DNA of 64,000 bases from Marthasterias glacialis (GCA_911728455.2 OU452231.1:17255838-17319837); one strand, 5' to 3'; positions 42,401 through 53,200 are shown, counted from the first letter of the stretch. The notes: generated from the sequence alone by a model not told the origin. A program made the numbers and translations.

Positions 42401-44027
42401 AATATTGCTGTGCCCCTTCAGGAGCAAAGTTCAAGGCCTGAATTTATTTGAAAAATGTGTTACATTAGTGACACGCACGCATGAAATAAATCACAAAAAA
42501 CATCCTGACCCTTGAACTTTCATTGTTGTTCTACCAAGATGAACTACATACATGTACTTGTCAGATCGTTGGAGTCTGGGAACACGAGGTCTTATTTCCC
42601 TAAAGAAAAAATCCTCAATAAGCAAATAGCTAAAACCTGGTAGTAACTACTGGCCTTTCTATTAACAAACAAATAAAGTAAGAATATTGACGCAGTCGCA
42701 GTCTTATCTTCTGATTTTTTTTTTTTACAATTTTAGCGGCACTGTATTCGCGGTGTACAAGCAGCGTCATCTATTTCGGTTCAGTTTATTGAGCAGCAGG
42801 TTTTATCAACTCTTGATACAAGTATAGCATGCAAAATGTCTCAAAAATCTCATAAAGTTTTGTCCACACTGTCACTGGTGGTTAGTGAGACAAATTAGTT
42901 GATCAATCAAAAAGTTCTTCTTCTTTGTGTTAGTAGTTACAGATGCATAATCATTATTTTTTCTTTATTTTCGTATTCTTTATCCTATTTTAAAGTGTTA
43001 CTGTTTAATTATTTTAAAATTAAATATAAATGTTTTTACTTGTATTCTATTAGTTGTAATATGTGTATTTATTTGTTTATATTATCCTTTCCTCTTCTAT
43101 AGTTGCTGGCCTTTCAGCAGTTTGATTGTCACTACAAAAAATGATGTTCAATCACTTGAGAACAAAACGTTTTGTTTAGCAACATTAGCATGCCTTGCCC
43201 TTGAGATAACATGATGTGATCGATCTTTCGGAAGCCGATCTTTCTACCAAAAAGGAGAATGAAACTTGATCTACATGTACAACTTACAAGATGAAACTTC
43301 TGTTTGGAATTTTGGACCATGGATTACATTTTGTTTTGACTCACTTGAATGTTGAATGATTAGAAGGCCCAATACCATGGACTTTTGGAGGGACAGTATT
43401 CCCTTCCTCCATGGTAGGCCCTAATACATGTAATACTATTTATATAGTAAAATAGTGCATAAGGCCTATATATACCGAAATTGACACTTTTTACAAACTT
43501 TTTGAGTTTTGGATGTCACACTATCAACAGGAAACTTTATTCTCAGCATGTTGAAGCTTGATGACAGCAAAAAGTGTGGATTTCAAGACAGAGGTACTGG
43601 TCCCTGTGGACCTCGCCCCTTATCACGGTAAACGGGAATCAAAATTGGTGATCGGAAATAGGTCAAGGTGTCGATCGGAAACAGGTGACGGTACGGTAAC
43701 CATGTTTAGAGAAGAGACTGCAGTTGCAAATCTGGACAACATAACTTCATAAGCCTCGATTCAAATTCTTTGAATACACAGACACTGAGACAGACAGAGT
43801 ATCGTATGACCAGGCATCATTCTGTTCACAGACACTGACTGAGACAGTGCAGGCCTACACTTCAGTTCTCCATGGTTCTACCATGGTTCTTTCTACTTAG
43901 TACTTACATCGCCATTGATTATGTTGATTCCCAGGTAGATGTCACCAAAAGAGCCACTGCCGATTTTTTTCATGAGCTTGTACTTCCCACCTACTATAAA
44001 TTCTGATTTCGTCGTGGAGCCTGACAT
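28382..44027 (-). CDS. CSNK1A1: Casein kinase 1 alpha, tandem copy A, complete, seven exons
   Basis: CK1 alpha is a Ser/Thr kinase that primes beta-catenin for destruction and acts in Hedgehog and clock signalling, in cytosol and nucleus. Exons: 43908-44027, 41534-41640, 34997-35123, 33431-33529, 32484-32623, 30632-30785, 28382-28645, joining to 336 codons (human isoform 337). The glycine loop IGSGSFGD is at 22-29, the catalytic Lys45 in [12 protein letters not shown] at 133-140 and DFG at 156-158. The CK1-specific [19 protein letters not shown] and EDLFNFC segments and the SIN motif (ASINAHLG) are present, so it should be active. Intron 2 appears to start with GC. The tail after KQKAGSQ differs from copy B. 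A promoter-proximal repeat brings a CACGTG box. Introns hold SINEs, a minisatellite and long inverted repeats. Copy B lies 6 kb upstream in the same orientation, so the two form a tandem duplicate. Confidence 0.95.
29149..29463. mobile_element. TTAA-flanked MITE (family A), copy 3
   Basis: Begins GCCCCAGCTCAACATTGCCA and ends ATGTTGAGCTGGGGCT. The right flank is TTAA, the left TATA. 315 bp, in intron 6 of CK1 alpha copy A. Confidence 0.82.
29785..30105. repeat. Tandem duplication of an AT-rich unit of about 160 bp
   Basis: Two adjacent copies share ACATGGGTTTG, ATATTTACAATTATAAAA-like, GCTGTTAAAAATATAAGAAT and AAAAAGCACTAT followed by GTTATTGGGCATAA-like words. In intron 6 of CK1 alpha copy A. 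Non-coding. Confidence 0.75.
30384..30420. repeat. (GA)n microsatellite
   Basis: An uninterrupted then slightly interrupted GAGAGA run follows a poly-A stretch. In intron 6 of CK1 alpha copy A. Confidence 0.9.
30632..30785 (-). CDS. CSNK1A1: CK1 alpha copy A, coding exon 6
   Basis: Encodes [20 protein letters not shown] through STPVEVLCR. By hand count only two of 154 bases differ from copy B exon 6 (50967-51120), far fewer than in neighbouring exons. One change is silent; the other gives Arg instead of Lys at the last codon. The acceptor is ATTAG and the donor GTCAGT. Confidence 0.95.
30836..31062 (-). mobile_element. SINE fragment, minus strand
   Basis: Matches the body of the SINE at 33868-34270 in the same orientation: AGTTCTTATAAAGTGC, AATTATAAGACCCATTC-like, AGCACCTTGTAACAGTTTAC and CAGAAACACTGGTGCGGAAC. 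It lacks the tRNA-like head. In intron 5 of CK1 alpha copy A. Confidence 0.65.
31121..31661. mobile_element. Fold-back element in CK1 alpha copy A intron 5
   Basis: Arms 31121-31260 and 31522-31661 are inverted copies of about 140 bp. AACATTCCATGGCCGCATAC pairs with GTATGCGGCCATGGAATGTT, GACGTCAGATATTCCTCATA with TATGAGGAATATCTGACGTC, and GGGGCGGAAAA with TTTTCTGCCCC. The centre is unrelated and non-coding. Confidence 0.85.
31890..32130 (+). mobile_element. Tandem pair of tRNA-like SINE units
   Basis: Two units 121 bp apart, each with ATGCTAGGGTTGTGGGTTCG then AATCCCAC and a poly-T stretch before ATCCCC. The first has an A-box-like TAGCTCAAAGG. B boxes GGTTCGAATCC are at 31943-31953 and 32064-32074. 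No acceptor stem closes, so these are not working tRNA genes. In intron 5 of CK1 alpha copy A. Confidence 0.7.
32484..32623 (-). CDS. CSNK1A1: CK1 alpha copy A, coding exon 5 (DFG and activation loop)
   Basis: Encodes [20 protein letters not shown] then [20 protein letters not shown] and HLGIEQ, plus two bases. The acceptor is CAATAG and the donor GTAAGC. HIPYRED keeps the Pro found in human CK1 alpha. Confidence 0.95.
32729..33234. repeat. 45-bp minisatellite, about 11 copies
   Basis: The unit GTGCAGTTGACTAAAGTCAC then CTATGGTAAGGAAGAGGGGG and TATGA repeats about 11 times with few changes; one unit has an extra A near 33030. Because 45 is a multiple of 3, minus-strand frames stay open by chance. 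In intron 4 of CK1 alpha copy A. Confidence 0.95.
33431..33529 (-). CDS. CSNK1A1: CK1 alpha copy A, coding exon 4 (catalytic loop)
   Basis: 33 codons, [20 protein letters not shown] then [13 protein letters not shown], with the HRDIKPDN catalytic loop. The acceptor is TTGCAG and the donor GTAAGG. Confidence 0.95.
33868..34270 (-). mobile_element. tRNA-Leu-like SINE, near full length
   Basis: Read on the minus strand, the head starts TGGCATGTCTTGGCCAAGCG at 34270 (A box TGGCCAAGCGG). The B box GGTTCGAGTCC is the complement of 34191-34201. The body follows with GTGTCCTTAAGCAAGACACT and CGCCCCGGTGTTCCTGG, and a (TTA)n tail ends near 33868. The Leu-type head with a long variable arm is inferred from spacing. 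In intron 3 of CK1 alpha copy A. Confidence 0.85.
34521..34809. mobile_element. MITE with GGGCGTAACCAGA / TCTGGTTACGTC ends
   Basis: The ends CAAGGGCGTAACCAGA and CTCTGGTTACGTCACTC mirror each other over about 289 bp. The interior has T- and G-runs. In intron 3 of CK1 alpha copy A. Confidence 0.65.
34997..35123 (-). CDS. CSNK1A1: CK1 alpha copy A, coding exon 3
   Basis: Encodes [20 protein letters not shown] then [20 protein letters not shown] and DQ. The acceptor is GTCCAG and the donor GTATTA. Confidence 0.94.
35321..36070. mobile_element. Long inverted-repeat element with target duplication in CK1 alpha intron 2
   Basis: Two arms of about 300 bp (35321-35620 and 35771-36070) are near-identical inverted copies around a spacer of about 150 bp. 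The ends are GGTCCTACTAATTGCCGACC and its inverse. The host word TTTGAAAG(C) stands on both sides (35313-35321 and 36071-36079), an 8-9 bp target duplication like those of hAT or Mutator-type elements. No transposase is encoded. Confidence 0.92.
37651..37998. mobile_element. TTAA-flanked MITE (family A), copy 4
   Basis: Begins AACCCCAGCTCAACATTGGT and ends TGTTGAGCTAGGGCT. TTAA stands on both sides (37647-37650 and 37999-38002). 348 bp, in intron 2 of CK1 alpha copy A. Confidence 0.87.
38315..38455. mobile_element. Palindromic element with GTTATCACAC ends
   Basis: GTTATCACACTAGCGCGAGT and CCCATATCC are mirrored by GGATATGGG and GCGCGCGTGTGATAAC. A looser outer pair, TTTATCTTCCAGT (38459) and ACTGGAAGATAAA (38715), suggests a larger composite, and GATTGGAGGAT at 38695-38707 recurs in the element at 14923. 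In intron 2 of CK1 alpha copy A. Confidence 0.75.
38843..39071. mobile_element. MITE (family C), copy 1, ends GGGGCTGTGTCGTCATGAT
   Basis: The ends GGGGCTGTGTCGTCATGATC and GATCATGACGACACAGCCCC are perfect inverses. It shares the inner words GGTCACATCACAG, GACGGC and CTGGGTGAGAGTT with 57046-57241. 229 bp, non-coding. Confidence 0.85.
39535..39712 (+). repeat. Inverted repeat pair, left arm
   Basis: About 178 bp (CAAAATGGCGCACACCTCCA through GGCGTGGCACTGGCATTGCT) repeated in inverse at 41083-41290. A tRNA-like B-box GGGGTTCGAACCC follows at 39768-39780. In intron 2 of CK1 alpha copy A. Confidence 0.8.
41083..41290 (-). repeat. Inverted repeat pair, right arm
   Basis: The inverse of 39535-39712, with shared words AGCAATGCCAGTGCCACGCC, AATCACAGAGCAAGGATG and TAAGTTGTAAAATAATTGGA. 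It lies just downstream of exon 2 in intron 2 of CK1 alpha copy A. Confidence 0.8.
41534..41640 (-). CDS. CSNK1A1: CK1 alpha copy A, coding exon 2 (GC donor)
   Basis: Encodes [20 protein letters not shown] then [15 protein letters not shown], plus two bases. The acceptor is TCTCAG. No GT lies at the homologous border; the sequence AACAG/GCAAGT is a classic GC donor and keeps the frame into exon 3. Confidence 0.9.
43908..44027 (-). CDS. CSNK1A1: CK1 alpha copy A, coding exon 1
   Basis: 40 codons, [20 protein letters not shown] through NIINGD, with the glycine-rich loop GSGSFG. Donor GTAAGT. The ATG is the complement of 44025-44027. Confidence 0.95.
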
Positions 44028-44256
44028 GGTTATTACACCGTTATATGCAACAATGGTATTAAATTGCAATTCAGAAAGTAAAACTGTATGATCTTGGAGG
44101 AATCATGGTAAATATTGCTATGTGAGCGACCGTTGTTTACTCACACCCCGATGTTTCCATGATTGTTATTAAGCCGGAGGAGTTACACGTAAGAATCGAC
44201 TACTCGTTGTCGATATTGATACTCGTCATCATCGATACTCGACATCATCTTAATAG

Positions 44257-44350
44257 GCCGATTGCGCGACCAATGTTTACATGTCATCACGTGACCTATT
44301 GTGGGTACTGCGTCGTCTGAGCTGATGACAAACTACGTGCAAATATACAT
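44257..44350. promoter_or_regulatory. Repeat-derived CACGTG box upstream of CK1 alpha copy A
   Basis: CACGTG at 44288-44293, about 260 bp upstream of the start codon. The surrounding TCACGTGACCTATTGTGGGTA and CGATTGCGCGACC are the inverse of the right end of the repeat at 5708-6142. A regulatory role for the E-box is inference only. Confidence 0.35.
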
Positions 44351-44613
44351 GCCGTGACCTACAGAGTCACACCGAAAGTCGGCTTTTGGTAATAATAACA
44401 CAGTTACTAAGCCATTTTATTAAAGTTGTATGTTGTGACACTGATATTGATCACATTACTGTTTCATAAACTACCAGTATTCTGCTACAAAGGAGGTTTA
44501 TTTTGAGTTATTCTACTACAAAAGAGGTTTATTTTGAGTTATGCACTACCGGCGTCGGGTAGTACTAGTAGCCACCCAGCTGTTATTTTGTTTGAAGTGT
44601 AGGCCTAAATCAC

Positions 44614-44648
<35 letters not shown>

Positions 44649-44660
44649 AGGGGGTAAAGA

Positions 44661-45087
44661 ACGTTGGAAAAGTGAGCATTTATACCTAGCCTTGCGAAAT
44701 TTCAAATAGGCAAAGGAGTCACACAGTTTTGGAAAGCAATTTCTTTTGATGATTCAGCTTTAAAACTTCGTAATTATTGAGTTAAAAAGTGCGTGATTGC
44801 GGTCGTCTGGCCCAAACGTTCCGTAGTGCACTAATATACATCGTGCACATTTATACGTTTTTGTACAATTTCCAAGACTGGAACTGTCCTTACTGGCTTT
44901 ATTCAGCCACTGGAAGGTCTGTGGTACAAACTCTGGAATATTTTCCACAGATTTCGAGAAAGAAAAGTCTCCACCGAATAAACAAATGCAACAATCATTA
45001 TGTACCGTACTGCACTTTCCTATGGATGACGTCGTGTTTGTTTACACTTAATACCCGAAATAGGTCACGTGACGCGGGTCGCGCATT
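44661..45087. repeat. Interspersed repeat pair, copy 2
   Basis: Long similarity to 5708-6142 in the same orientation, ending ATAGGTCACGTGACGCGGGT. It is preceded by a poly-A run (44617-44646). Some small reading frames here are not conserved between the copies. Confidence 0.8.
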
Positions 45088-45386
45088 GAAGTATCAAAGT
45101 TTGGCGCTTCTGTTTCTTCACCAGGAATATAAAACAAGTTGGGATTTGGTTCTCGATTTGTTTTTCTTTTCAGCTGAAAAAAGGAATTGAGGAATATTTT
45201 ACGGCAACGTATGAGCGTTCATAGACGGGCACCGGCAATCCTCAATAAAATCTTGGTCTATTCTGACAATCGAATCAAGATATTCGGCAGATGGGGTCGT
45301 TTGGTTGCGATATCTTCAGCCATTGCCTTGCATATACTCCATGCGTGATGGCTGAGGCGGGAGGGGGTGGGGCGTTTGAAAGGGGG

Positions 45387-45606
45387 GGGGGGTACTGCAG
45401 CTTCTCTTATACTTCAGCATTATTCCAGTCAAATTACAAAAGTCTAAATGTTTCAAAATCTGTAAAAGATGAATATGTGATTTTGATTCAAATTAAGGGG
45501 GGTACTGCAGCTTCTCTTATACTTCAGTATTATTCCAGTCAAATTACAAAAGTCTAAATGTTTCAAAATCTGTAAAAGATGAATATGTGATTTTGATTCA
45601 AATTAA
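45387..45606. repeat. 110-bp tandem duplication
   Basis: Two almost identical 110-bp units in a row, each starting GGGGGGTACTGCAGCTTCTC and ending TGTGATTTTGATTCAAATTA. Very recent by appearance. Non-coding. Confidence 0.92.
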
Positions 45607-48600
45607 CATTAAATCCTACCCATAACGATAGGGTGGGGGTGGGGAAGGGAACCCTCAACACAGCAACACTATTATCAACTATTATCAAATATTATCAAAT
45701 CTAGCCCCATACAAACAAACAATAAATCCACTAATATACACAATCAAACTTTTTTTAATACCTTTTCAGGATTAATTTTATTTCACATATATCAACAAAA
45801 CTTAACCCATCTCAATAGAAAGTCCTCATATGTGCAAATCAACAAACCCCCCTTACAAAAAGATTCTTTAATGAAAACCATGAGAATCCTACAGAGTGCA
45901 CATGCTGATGAAATATTTAGACAGCATTAACTGAAAAAAAAAACCTCTACGCAAGTAAAAACCTTGGAAAATATGAGGAGTTTGTATTTTTTGCAGTAAA
46001 ACTTGAGGATATTTTCCCACAAGGATGGGGGTTGTTCACATTGTATTTACACATGCCATTCAAATCAGTTGTGCAGTTATCAGACACTTCCGACAATAGC
46101 AAACACACACACACACACCCACACAGAAAAAAAAAACAAAAAAACAAAACAAAACAGAACATTTATAAATAAAGACTAAAAACATTTACTTACAACCGGC
46201 ATAAATGAGACAAGCTTCATTTTTATAATAAAGAGATGATTAATAACATAAAGGGCATCTTACGGATTACTCTAAACTAATGTAGTGTTAAAGAGTGAGC
46301 ACCTCATAATGGAAAGCGATAATGGTCGTCTGATTTATAAAACCAGTTTTAAGGGGGTGCAGAGTGTTCCTTTAATTTATTGTTACAACAAACATACCAT
46401 CAAGGTTTTTCTGGACACTGGGCCAAATTTCATGGCTCTGCTTACCACAGAATTCTGCGCTTACCATACCCTGTAAAGCGTGTCATTCTAAGGGAAGTAA
46501 GTGCTTCATTTCACGGTAAGCAGTGATATGAAGCTGGGCCTTGCACGCTGCATCTGACAGTACAATTTTTCATGAAATCGGTGCACTTTGTATCATCAAG
46601 AAAATGGTGTGTCTGGTAAGAAGGAATTCAAACATTTTATTCTTGGTAAAATTCTGTCCGGACTTTGGTACCAGAAGCAATTTTACGTCAAACCAACTTT
46701 CAGAATAGAAACATTAATGTTTTATCCTGTTGGTCTTGTCTCATTAGAATGCAAGCAGAGTCCAAAGATATAGACTTTAATTCCAAGTCTGAAATCAAGG
46801 TTATTTTTCTGCATCATGCCATGTATCTCCGTCAATACGGCTTTACACATGCCCAACCTCCCTTCAATATTCGAAGTTTTACAAGCCACAAGAGGGCGCT
46901 ATGTCAGAAAATGCTGTACTGGTACTCAACAGAACAAAAAACCCACTGACACCAAAACACCATAGCAGACTTCCGAGTCCAGGCACAATAAAACTGTAAG
47001 CAGGGGATGACAAAGGGAAATCCTTTACCTGCCGATCACCAACTTTCAGGAAGTATCACCAAAATAAGGATCGACCTGTCTTCATGTGTGTTTCACACAA
47101 CACAATCCACTGAAGATGTCACTACTGTGAAACCAATAAGCAATCACCATATTAATATTTTTTATTTTTGACCGTCGTCTATGATTTCTATTTATGAACT
47201 TTCTTTCAGTCAAATAAACGAAGCAAATTTTGTTAAATGAAAAACAGTGCTATCTTTGTAAGAATGAGCTACATGTACTGATCCATAACCCTTAATGCAT
47301 GTACATGGTGAACCATTAAAAAGCACAATTCAATGCACTGCAGTGAATGAGCAGATTTTTCTACCCATCTCCCCCGCCCCCCCCCCCAAAAAAAAGGGGG
47401 GGATACAAGATTATTTATAAGATCATTTTTTATTTAACTGTGCAATTCGCTAAGCAAATCTCAACAGTTTGGGCAAATAAAGAAATCTATAACATTTTAG
47501 TTTGAACGTCTATAACATTTTAGTTTGAACGTCTAATCTGTCATTATCCAAAAAAAAATGTTGAATTCTTATACCTGAAATCGTACTTGGAATAAAGTTG
47601 ATCTTGAAACCAATTCTGACACATCTGTAAAATAGTATCACTTTTGTGAGGATTGTGCTAGAATTCCGTCTTATTTCATCTACCAGAATTAAGGATTATG
47701 ACATACATGTACAAAAATATACCAAAAACATGTATCAAATTTTAGTTTTTGGATAGCATGGGAGCTTGTGATTGGTCCTTTTTCACGGTTCTTACCAGTA
47801 GTACGCACGCTCAGAACTACACATGCAGTACTGAGCATGTGCGCACATGCTCAGAAGTGTCTGCTGTTGTGTCTGCGGCCGTCAGCGTCTAGAAAGTCTC
47901 CCATTCCAGCTAAACTTTTATAAAGTTTCTGGAATTGGAGTGTACTCTTACGATAACTTAAGATACACCACTTCTTGCACATGTTCTTTAAAAATCTCTC
48001 CATTTAAAAACACAGGTTTTCAATTTAATCAAAAAAGCATTCGTTATGTTCTCTTGAATTATGCCATTTTTACTTGAGAACAAAACATGAGTAACCAGAG
48101 ACAAAACAAAGAAATTAAAAATGTCTACATTATAACGACGACACAAGATAAAAAGATGCTGCACTAAGTTATTAACATCGCTGAATGTTTTGAGCTATTC
48201 AGCCTCCTGTATAATATCAGTTACTTCGTGCAAAAAAAAAAGAGAGAAATAAACCATCATCATTATCACATTTGCATGATTAATCAATAAATTAATAACT
48301 GATGCAAAAATGCATTAATACCCACATAAGCAACCTAAACGAATTCATCATATTATGTATACATCACATTTAAATGTTCTTAACCGCTGTTGAAACACAT
48401 CCAACCGTCCTCCACTATTTGCAATTATAATAATTATACATATACATGTGAATCAACATGTATGGGGGTTTCATGGAGGGCAGGAAGACTATTTCCTGTT
48501 GCCCCTATCTTGGGCGTAGTGCCCCTGAAAAATAAAAAAAGTCGTCCCACAGACTTTCTGTTTTTCTAATAGGAGCACCCTTTCATCAGTGAAGAAACTG

Positions 48601-50030
48601 TTCCTCCCCAACAAGAAGGCAATTCCAGTCAAGTACCAAACATATCTCCTTCTGATTTTGGACATCACAAGAAGCTGGGTTTGATTCTGGATTGTGTATC
48701 TGCAATCATTTGAGCGGACGAAAGCGGCCCTCACCCCGGATATGAGCTAAATACAGCGAAGAGTACAACAAATATGGGCTAAGCACATAAAAAATGGAAG
48801 TGATTTAAAAAAAAAAAAAAAATATAAAAAAAATCAACAGATAAAGAAATAACACAAATAACCAAATCTGTGGTGCTCATACTGTTTATAAATACACTGA
48901 TTGTGGATTATTTACAAGGAAGGTATTTCATATGTTAAATTACGAATGCCACATAGTATTAATGCACATGAAAGCTTTTTGGGGAGAAATCACTTCCTCT
49001 CTGTGTCACTCTCTCAATATTTGTATGAAAAAACGGGGGGAGCTATTATTCATCTACACATACACAACAGGTATTCGTCAACGCAGATAAGATATTTGAC
49101 TAATTAAAGTTGTATGCACCTTTCATTATATAGCGTTGCTCGAATTTAAACACCAAAACCCAAAGAAAATTTTACCAAAAAGAAAAACATTCATGACGTT
49201 CAGAGATGTGGGGTGGGAAACAAACAATTCTTCTGAAAAGAAAAAAAAAAGCAGCACCCACATCTGGTCAAAGTCAGAGGATAGTTCATGTAAAATCTAA
49301 AGATTCTAATATTTAAAGGATGCTTTCCCAAAAACACTTGAAAGGTCATTTTAGTAAGCTCACTGACCCAAAAAGCTAAGCCTCTGTTGTGAAGTTTCTC
49401 TAATATTAGTGGCACACGCGTCAACATATTTCTTTAAAAAAACAAAAACAAAAAACAATTTAAACGAATGGTCTAAACCCATTTTCAAATTTTGCTGAAA
49501 CATCTGCTGAGACTGAAATGCCATCTGTTAAAATTTTGTACATTTGAAAAGCCCTACACATATTACAGAGATTAATTGAAGACTCACATGTACATTGTTT
49601 CAGTATATATAATATTAACATTTTATATTTATACGTAAACAAAACAAAATGCATCGTTTCTGACACCAACTTGATTCAATTAGTTGTGGCCTATTGTGAC
49701 GTCATTTTTGGGTTGGTTTGTTTATAGGAATTTGGGGCTACCTGATCTACCCTGTCGAAATGTTGAACTAAAAAGTTTTAACCATTGAGAACCTGTCAGG
49801 ATACTGAGAAAAAAAAAAGGTCTTTGCAGACAGTAAAAAAGGACACGATGGTGGGTGTTTCCAAATCATAACGTGCATTACCTCAATGTCACCATGGTGT
49901 CTACCGGGAAACATTCTTCCAAGTTAAAAAAGACACACGAAACGGTGGCTCTGTCATAAACTTACATCGTCTCAGTGTGCTGAAGAAAAAACAAAACAAA
50001 GCCGAAAATATGGAAAAGCAACGGCACCCT
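45607..50030. other. AT-rich region between the CK1 alpha copies
   Basis: No gene or clear transposon was recognised. The part nearest 50030 is probably a long 3' untranslated region of CK1 alpha copy B, since that stop codon is at 50031. C/A-runs stand at 46092-46120 and 47381-47400. Short reading frames here lack any family signature. Confidence 0.5.
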
Positions 50031-50279
50031 TCAACGTTTACTTTTAGATTTGCTTTCGGTGTGCTTAGTACCCGCGGCAGTGCCCACATTCCCCTGGGAG
50101 GTGACTTGCGACGACGCTTTCTGTTTCAGCATGGTCCAGTCAAAGGTGTAGTCATATTGGTGGTTTAAGGTGCGGAATAAGATGCGGAACAGTTGCCGCA
50201 GGTACATGTAGTCGGGTCCCTCGTCAAATCGCAGCCCACGTGCATAGTTAAGGTACATGGCAAATTCTGCAGGGAAGCC
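50031..50279 (-). CDS. CSNK1A1: CK1 alpha copy B, coding exon 7 with stop
   Basis: 82 codons from [20 protein letters not shown] to ESKSKSKR, then TGA (50031-50033). The acceptor is ATTACAG. The end is basic (KSKSKR), unlike copy A. Confidence 0.93.
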   Translation of the reverse strand, partial: GFPAEFAMYLNYARGLRFDEGPDYMYLRQLFRILFRTLNHQYDYTFDWTMLKQKASSQVTSQGNVGTAAGTKHTESKSKSKR

Positions 50280-53200
50280 CTGTAATCAAAAGACAATGTT
50301 AAACATGTCATTAAAAATTACTGGCCAGGAACAGTATAGCTGCAAAATTAAAACGCAAAGTATTTTGCTGCTTTTTGAAGAAGACAGATAAGTTGGGTAA
50401 AGAAAGTTTCAATACGGAAGCAACGATCTTCGAACATTTAGAATCTAAAGCAGCACCCTCAACAATCAAAATTACAACAAATGGAGAGTTTGAATAAACT
50501 TTATTATTTGATCAGACCTAAAATCACACTCACAGATGCCTCCACCTCTCTGAAATAAGCTTCAGAATAAACAAAGGTCACTCTTGAAAAACGCTGTCAT
50601 AAACAACACTTTTTAACATGAACGTTAAATCAACACATGGGAAATGACAATTCAGCTGGTCAACAGACCAAACTAACGGCATATTGCTGAAGCGATGAAG
50701 CAACATTGGCACAGACACCAAGGTGCAGAGTTGTACGACTCGTGACTCAAACTCGAGTCACATTTTTGTTGACAAGAGCCCCGATGGTCAATGACTCCAA
50801 CTCTGCCATCTGGACTCGGACTCGGCCATATGGGGCCAATTTCATACAGCTGTTTAAGCAGAAAATATTGTTTGGGACTCTGACTCAACACTGTGGAGTC
50901 CAACTCGGACTCAACTCAAAGATTGAAAACCTTACTTAAGACTACTAAGGTGTTGAACTAACTGACCTTGCAGAGCACCTCTACCGGTGTAGACATCTTC
51001 TTCTCACTGATTTTCTCATATTTCTGCTTCTTGGTTGCGGCTTTTAGACCTTGCCATGGTAGACTGGTTCTATTGAAGTACATCAGGACGTAACCTAGCG
51101 ACTCCATGTCGTCCCTCCGACTGGAAAGTGTGTAAAGATTCAACAAGAAGCTGTCAAGGAGGGTATCTATGACAGACTGGAATGTTTGGCTATGCCCTGT
51201 GAGAGCTGGGGAGGGGTGTCATTTGAGAAGACAGACTCTGCAGTGCTTGATGTTATGAGAACTTAGCAAGACAAGTTGGACTTTCATTAATTTTACAACC
51301 CATAATCAAAGACCCAATTCCACATACATTTGGCTGGGCCTAATTTAACAGAGCTGCTTATGTACAAAAACTAACTGGGCACAAAAAATGTTGCTTACTA
51401 GAATAAGGTTACCAGCCAAAACACCATTCCACATGTACCATCTGTCCCCTACTAATTTTTGCTTAGCAGAATATTGTTAAGCATGGAAATAATTGCTTAG
51501 CGGAAATAGAATACCAGACTAAAGGCTAGAAAATGAACATTGCTGCTGTGAGGCAGTCTTTGAATTTTGCTCAGCAAACTCATTTGTTGAACAGCTTTAT
51601 AAAAATTGAGTCTGTTATCTAAAGTATAAACAGAAAACGTAATTGAATTATGCCATTAAGTTTGTTACTTCATCTATAAACACCTAATAACTCTCTTTCA
51701 AAATTGCCAATTCCAACTTAACGAAAGTGAATTAAATAACACAGCCAGACTTGTCTGAAAAATTTCAGGGAAAAAAAAAAATTGATTTCTTGACGACAGG
51801 ACAATGAAATGAATTTCCACAAACACATGTCTGCTGGACTTCATATGCTGTGAAGATACATGATTTGAAATGAGATGAAACAATCAAACGAGGTTTACTA
51901 TCAATGCATACATAGCTGCAATTGTTTTATACCTTTGTTCGATACCAAGATGTGCATTAATGCTGGCATATCGTGCGGTCCCCGTTAGGTTCTTATCTTC
52001 TCTGTATTGAATGTGTACTTTTGTTCGTCCGTCCCGGTACTTCTTGGCAAGCCCAAAATCTATTACAAATAGCTGTTGAAGATGAAAAACACCACACAAA
52101 ATGGGTTATAATTCAAAAATCGAAATGGTCAAAGACTGAACTAATAAATAACACTTCAGCTAGTAATAATAGCTTAAAAATCTAACAAGCTGAATAAAGG
52201 TAAAAACAAGATATCCTTGTATAATTAAACCTACATTGTACACATACATAAAAGTATATTAATAGAAACATAATTAACTAGGTGACCATGTAAAATGTAA
52301 AGATTATTTTCTATATGGAAACCCTTTTGTTACCTGGAGAGAGGGGGGGGGGGGGGAGAGGGGGGGAGGACAATGTGAATGGTAATTTAAGGTCACAACC
52401 GCGACAGCCACGTGGTTCACTATGAAACCACCACCCAACCACATACAACTGTAATCAAACATGAGAACAAGTTCAAGTGTCAACAGAGTTCACTAAAAGT
52501 TGGGAACTACATATTTCAGCATTTGCACCCTGCCTAGTCTATGTTACTTTAGTGCCACTCTACATGTATGGTCCGGTAATTTGAACCGACCAGCCAACCA
52601 ACACTCCGGGCATGATTGCTCATGGATGCTCAATCCACATTTCATTCCAACTTGCGTCAAAGAACAGCAGTCGGATTCAACACGTTGATTACAGCCATTT
52701 GGAAGTAGTACTTAAAGAGGATGGGCCATGGTAATTGATGTTGACGTTATTGTTTAGTTTTCTGCTTTTTATAATTAATGCATCGGACAAACTTTTCTTT
52801 TGTGACATTAAATTGACAAAAGAAGTGATATTTGAAGGGAGTTTTTAATCCTTTAACTAGCCCGCCGCCAAAATTTATCAAAATCCTGGAAATGAGGGCA
52901 GCAAACAAATCATGACGTCACTGGAAGTACTGAATCCTCGGATGGTCTGCACTGAGCAATGCTTCAATGAGTAACAACAAACAGCCATTTGACAGAGGAG
53001 TACTTCCTGCGACGTCACTATTCTTTAGAATTTCTGGAGACAACTTTCAGGCACCGACTGCTGTTGTTCTGATTTTGGCTCGCGGTGGGGTTGAAAGAGG
53101 CTCGGAAACTGCCTTTGTAAACGAACAACCACGCATTCTATAATTCTGTCACTGTTTTTCGTGGTAGATATAGGTGTATTTAGGGATGTAAAACTTTTTT

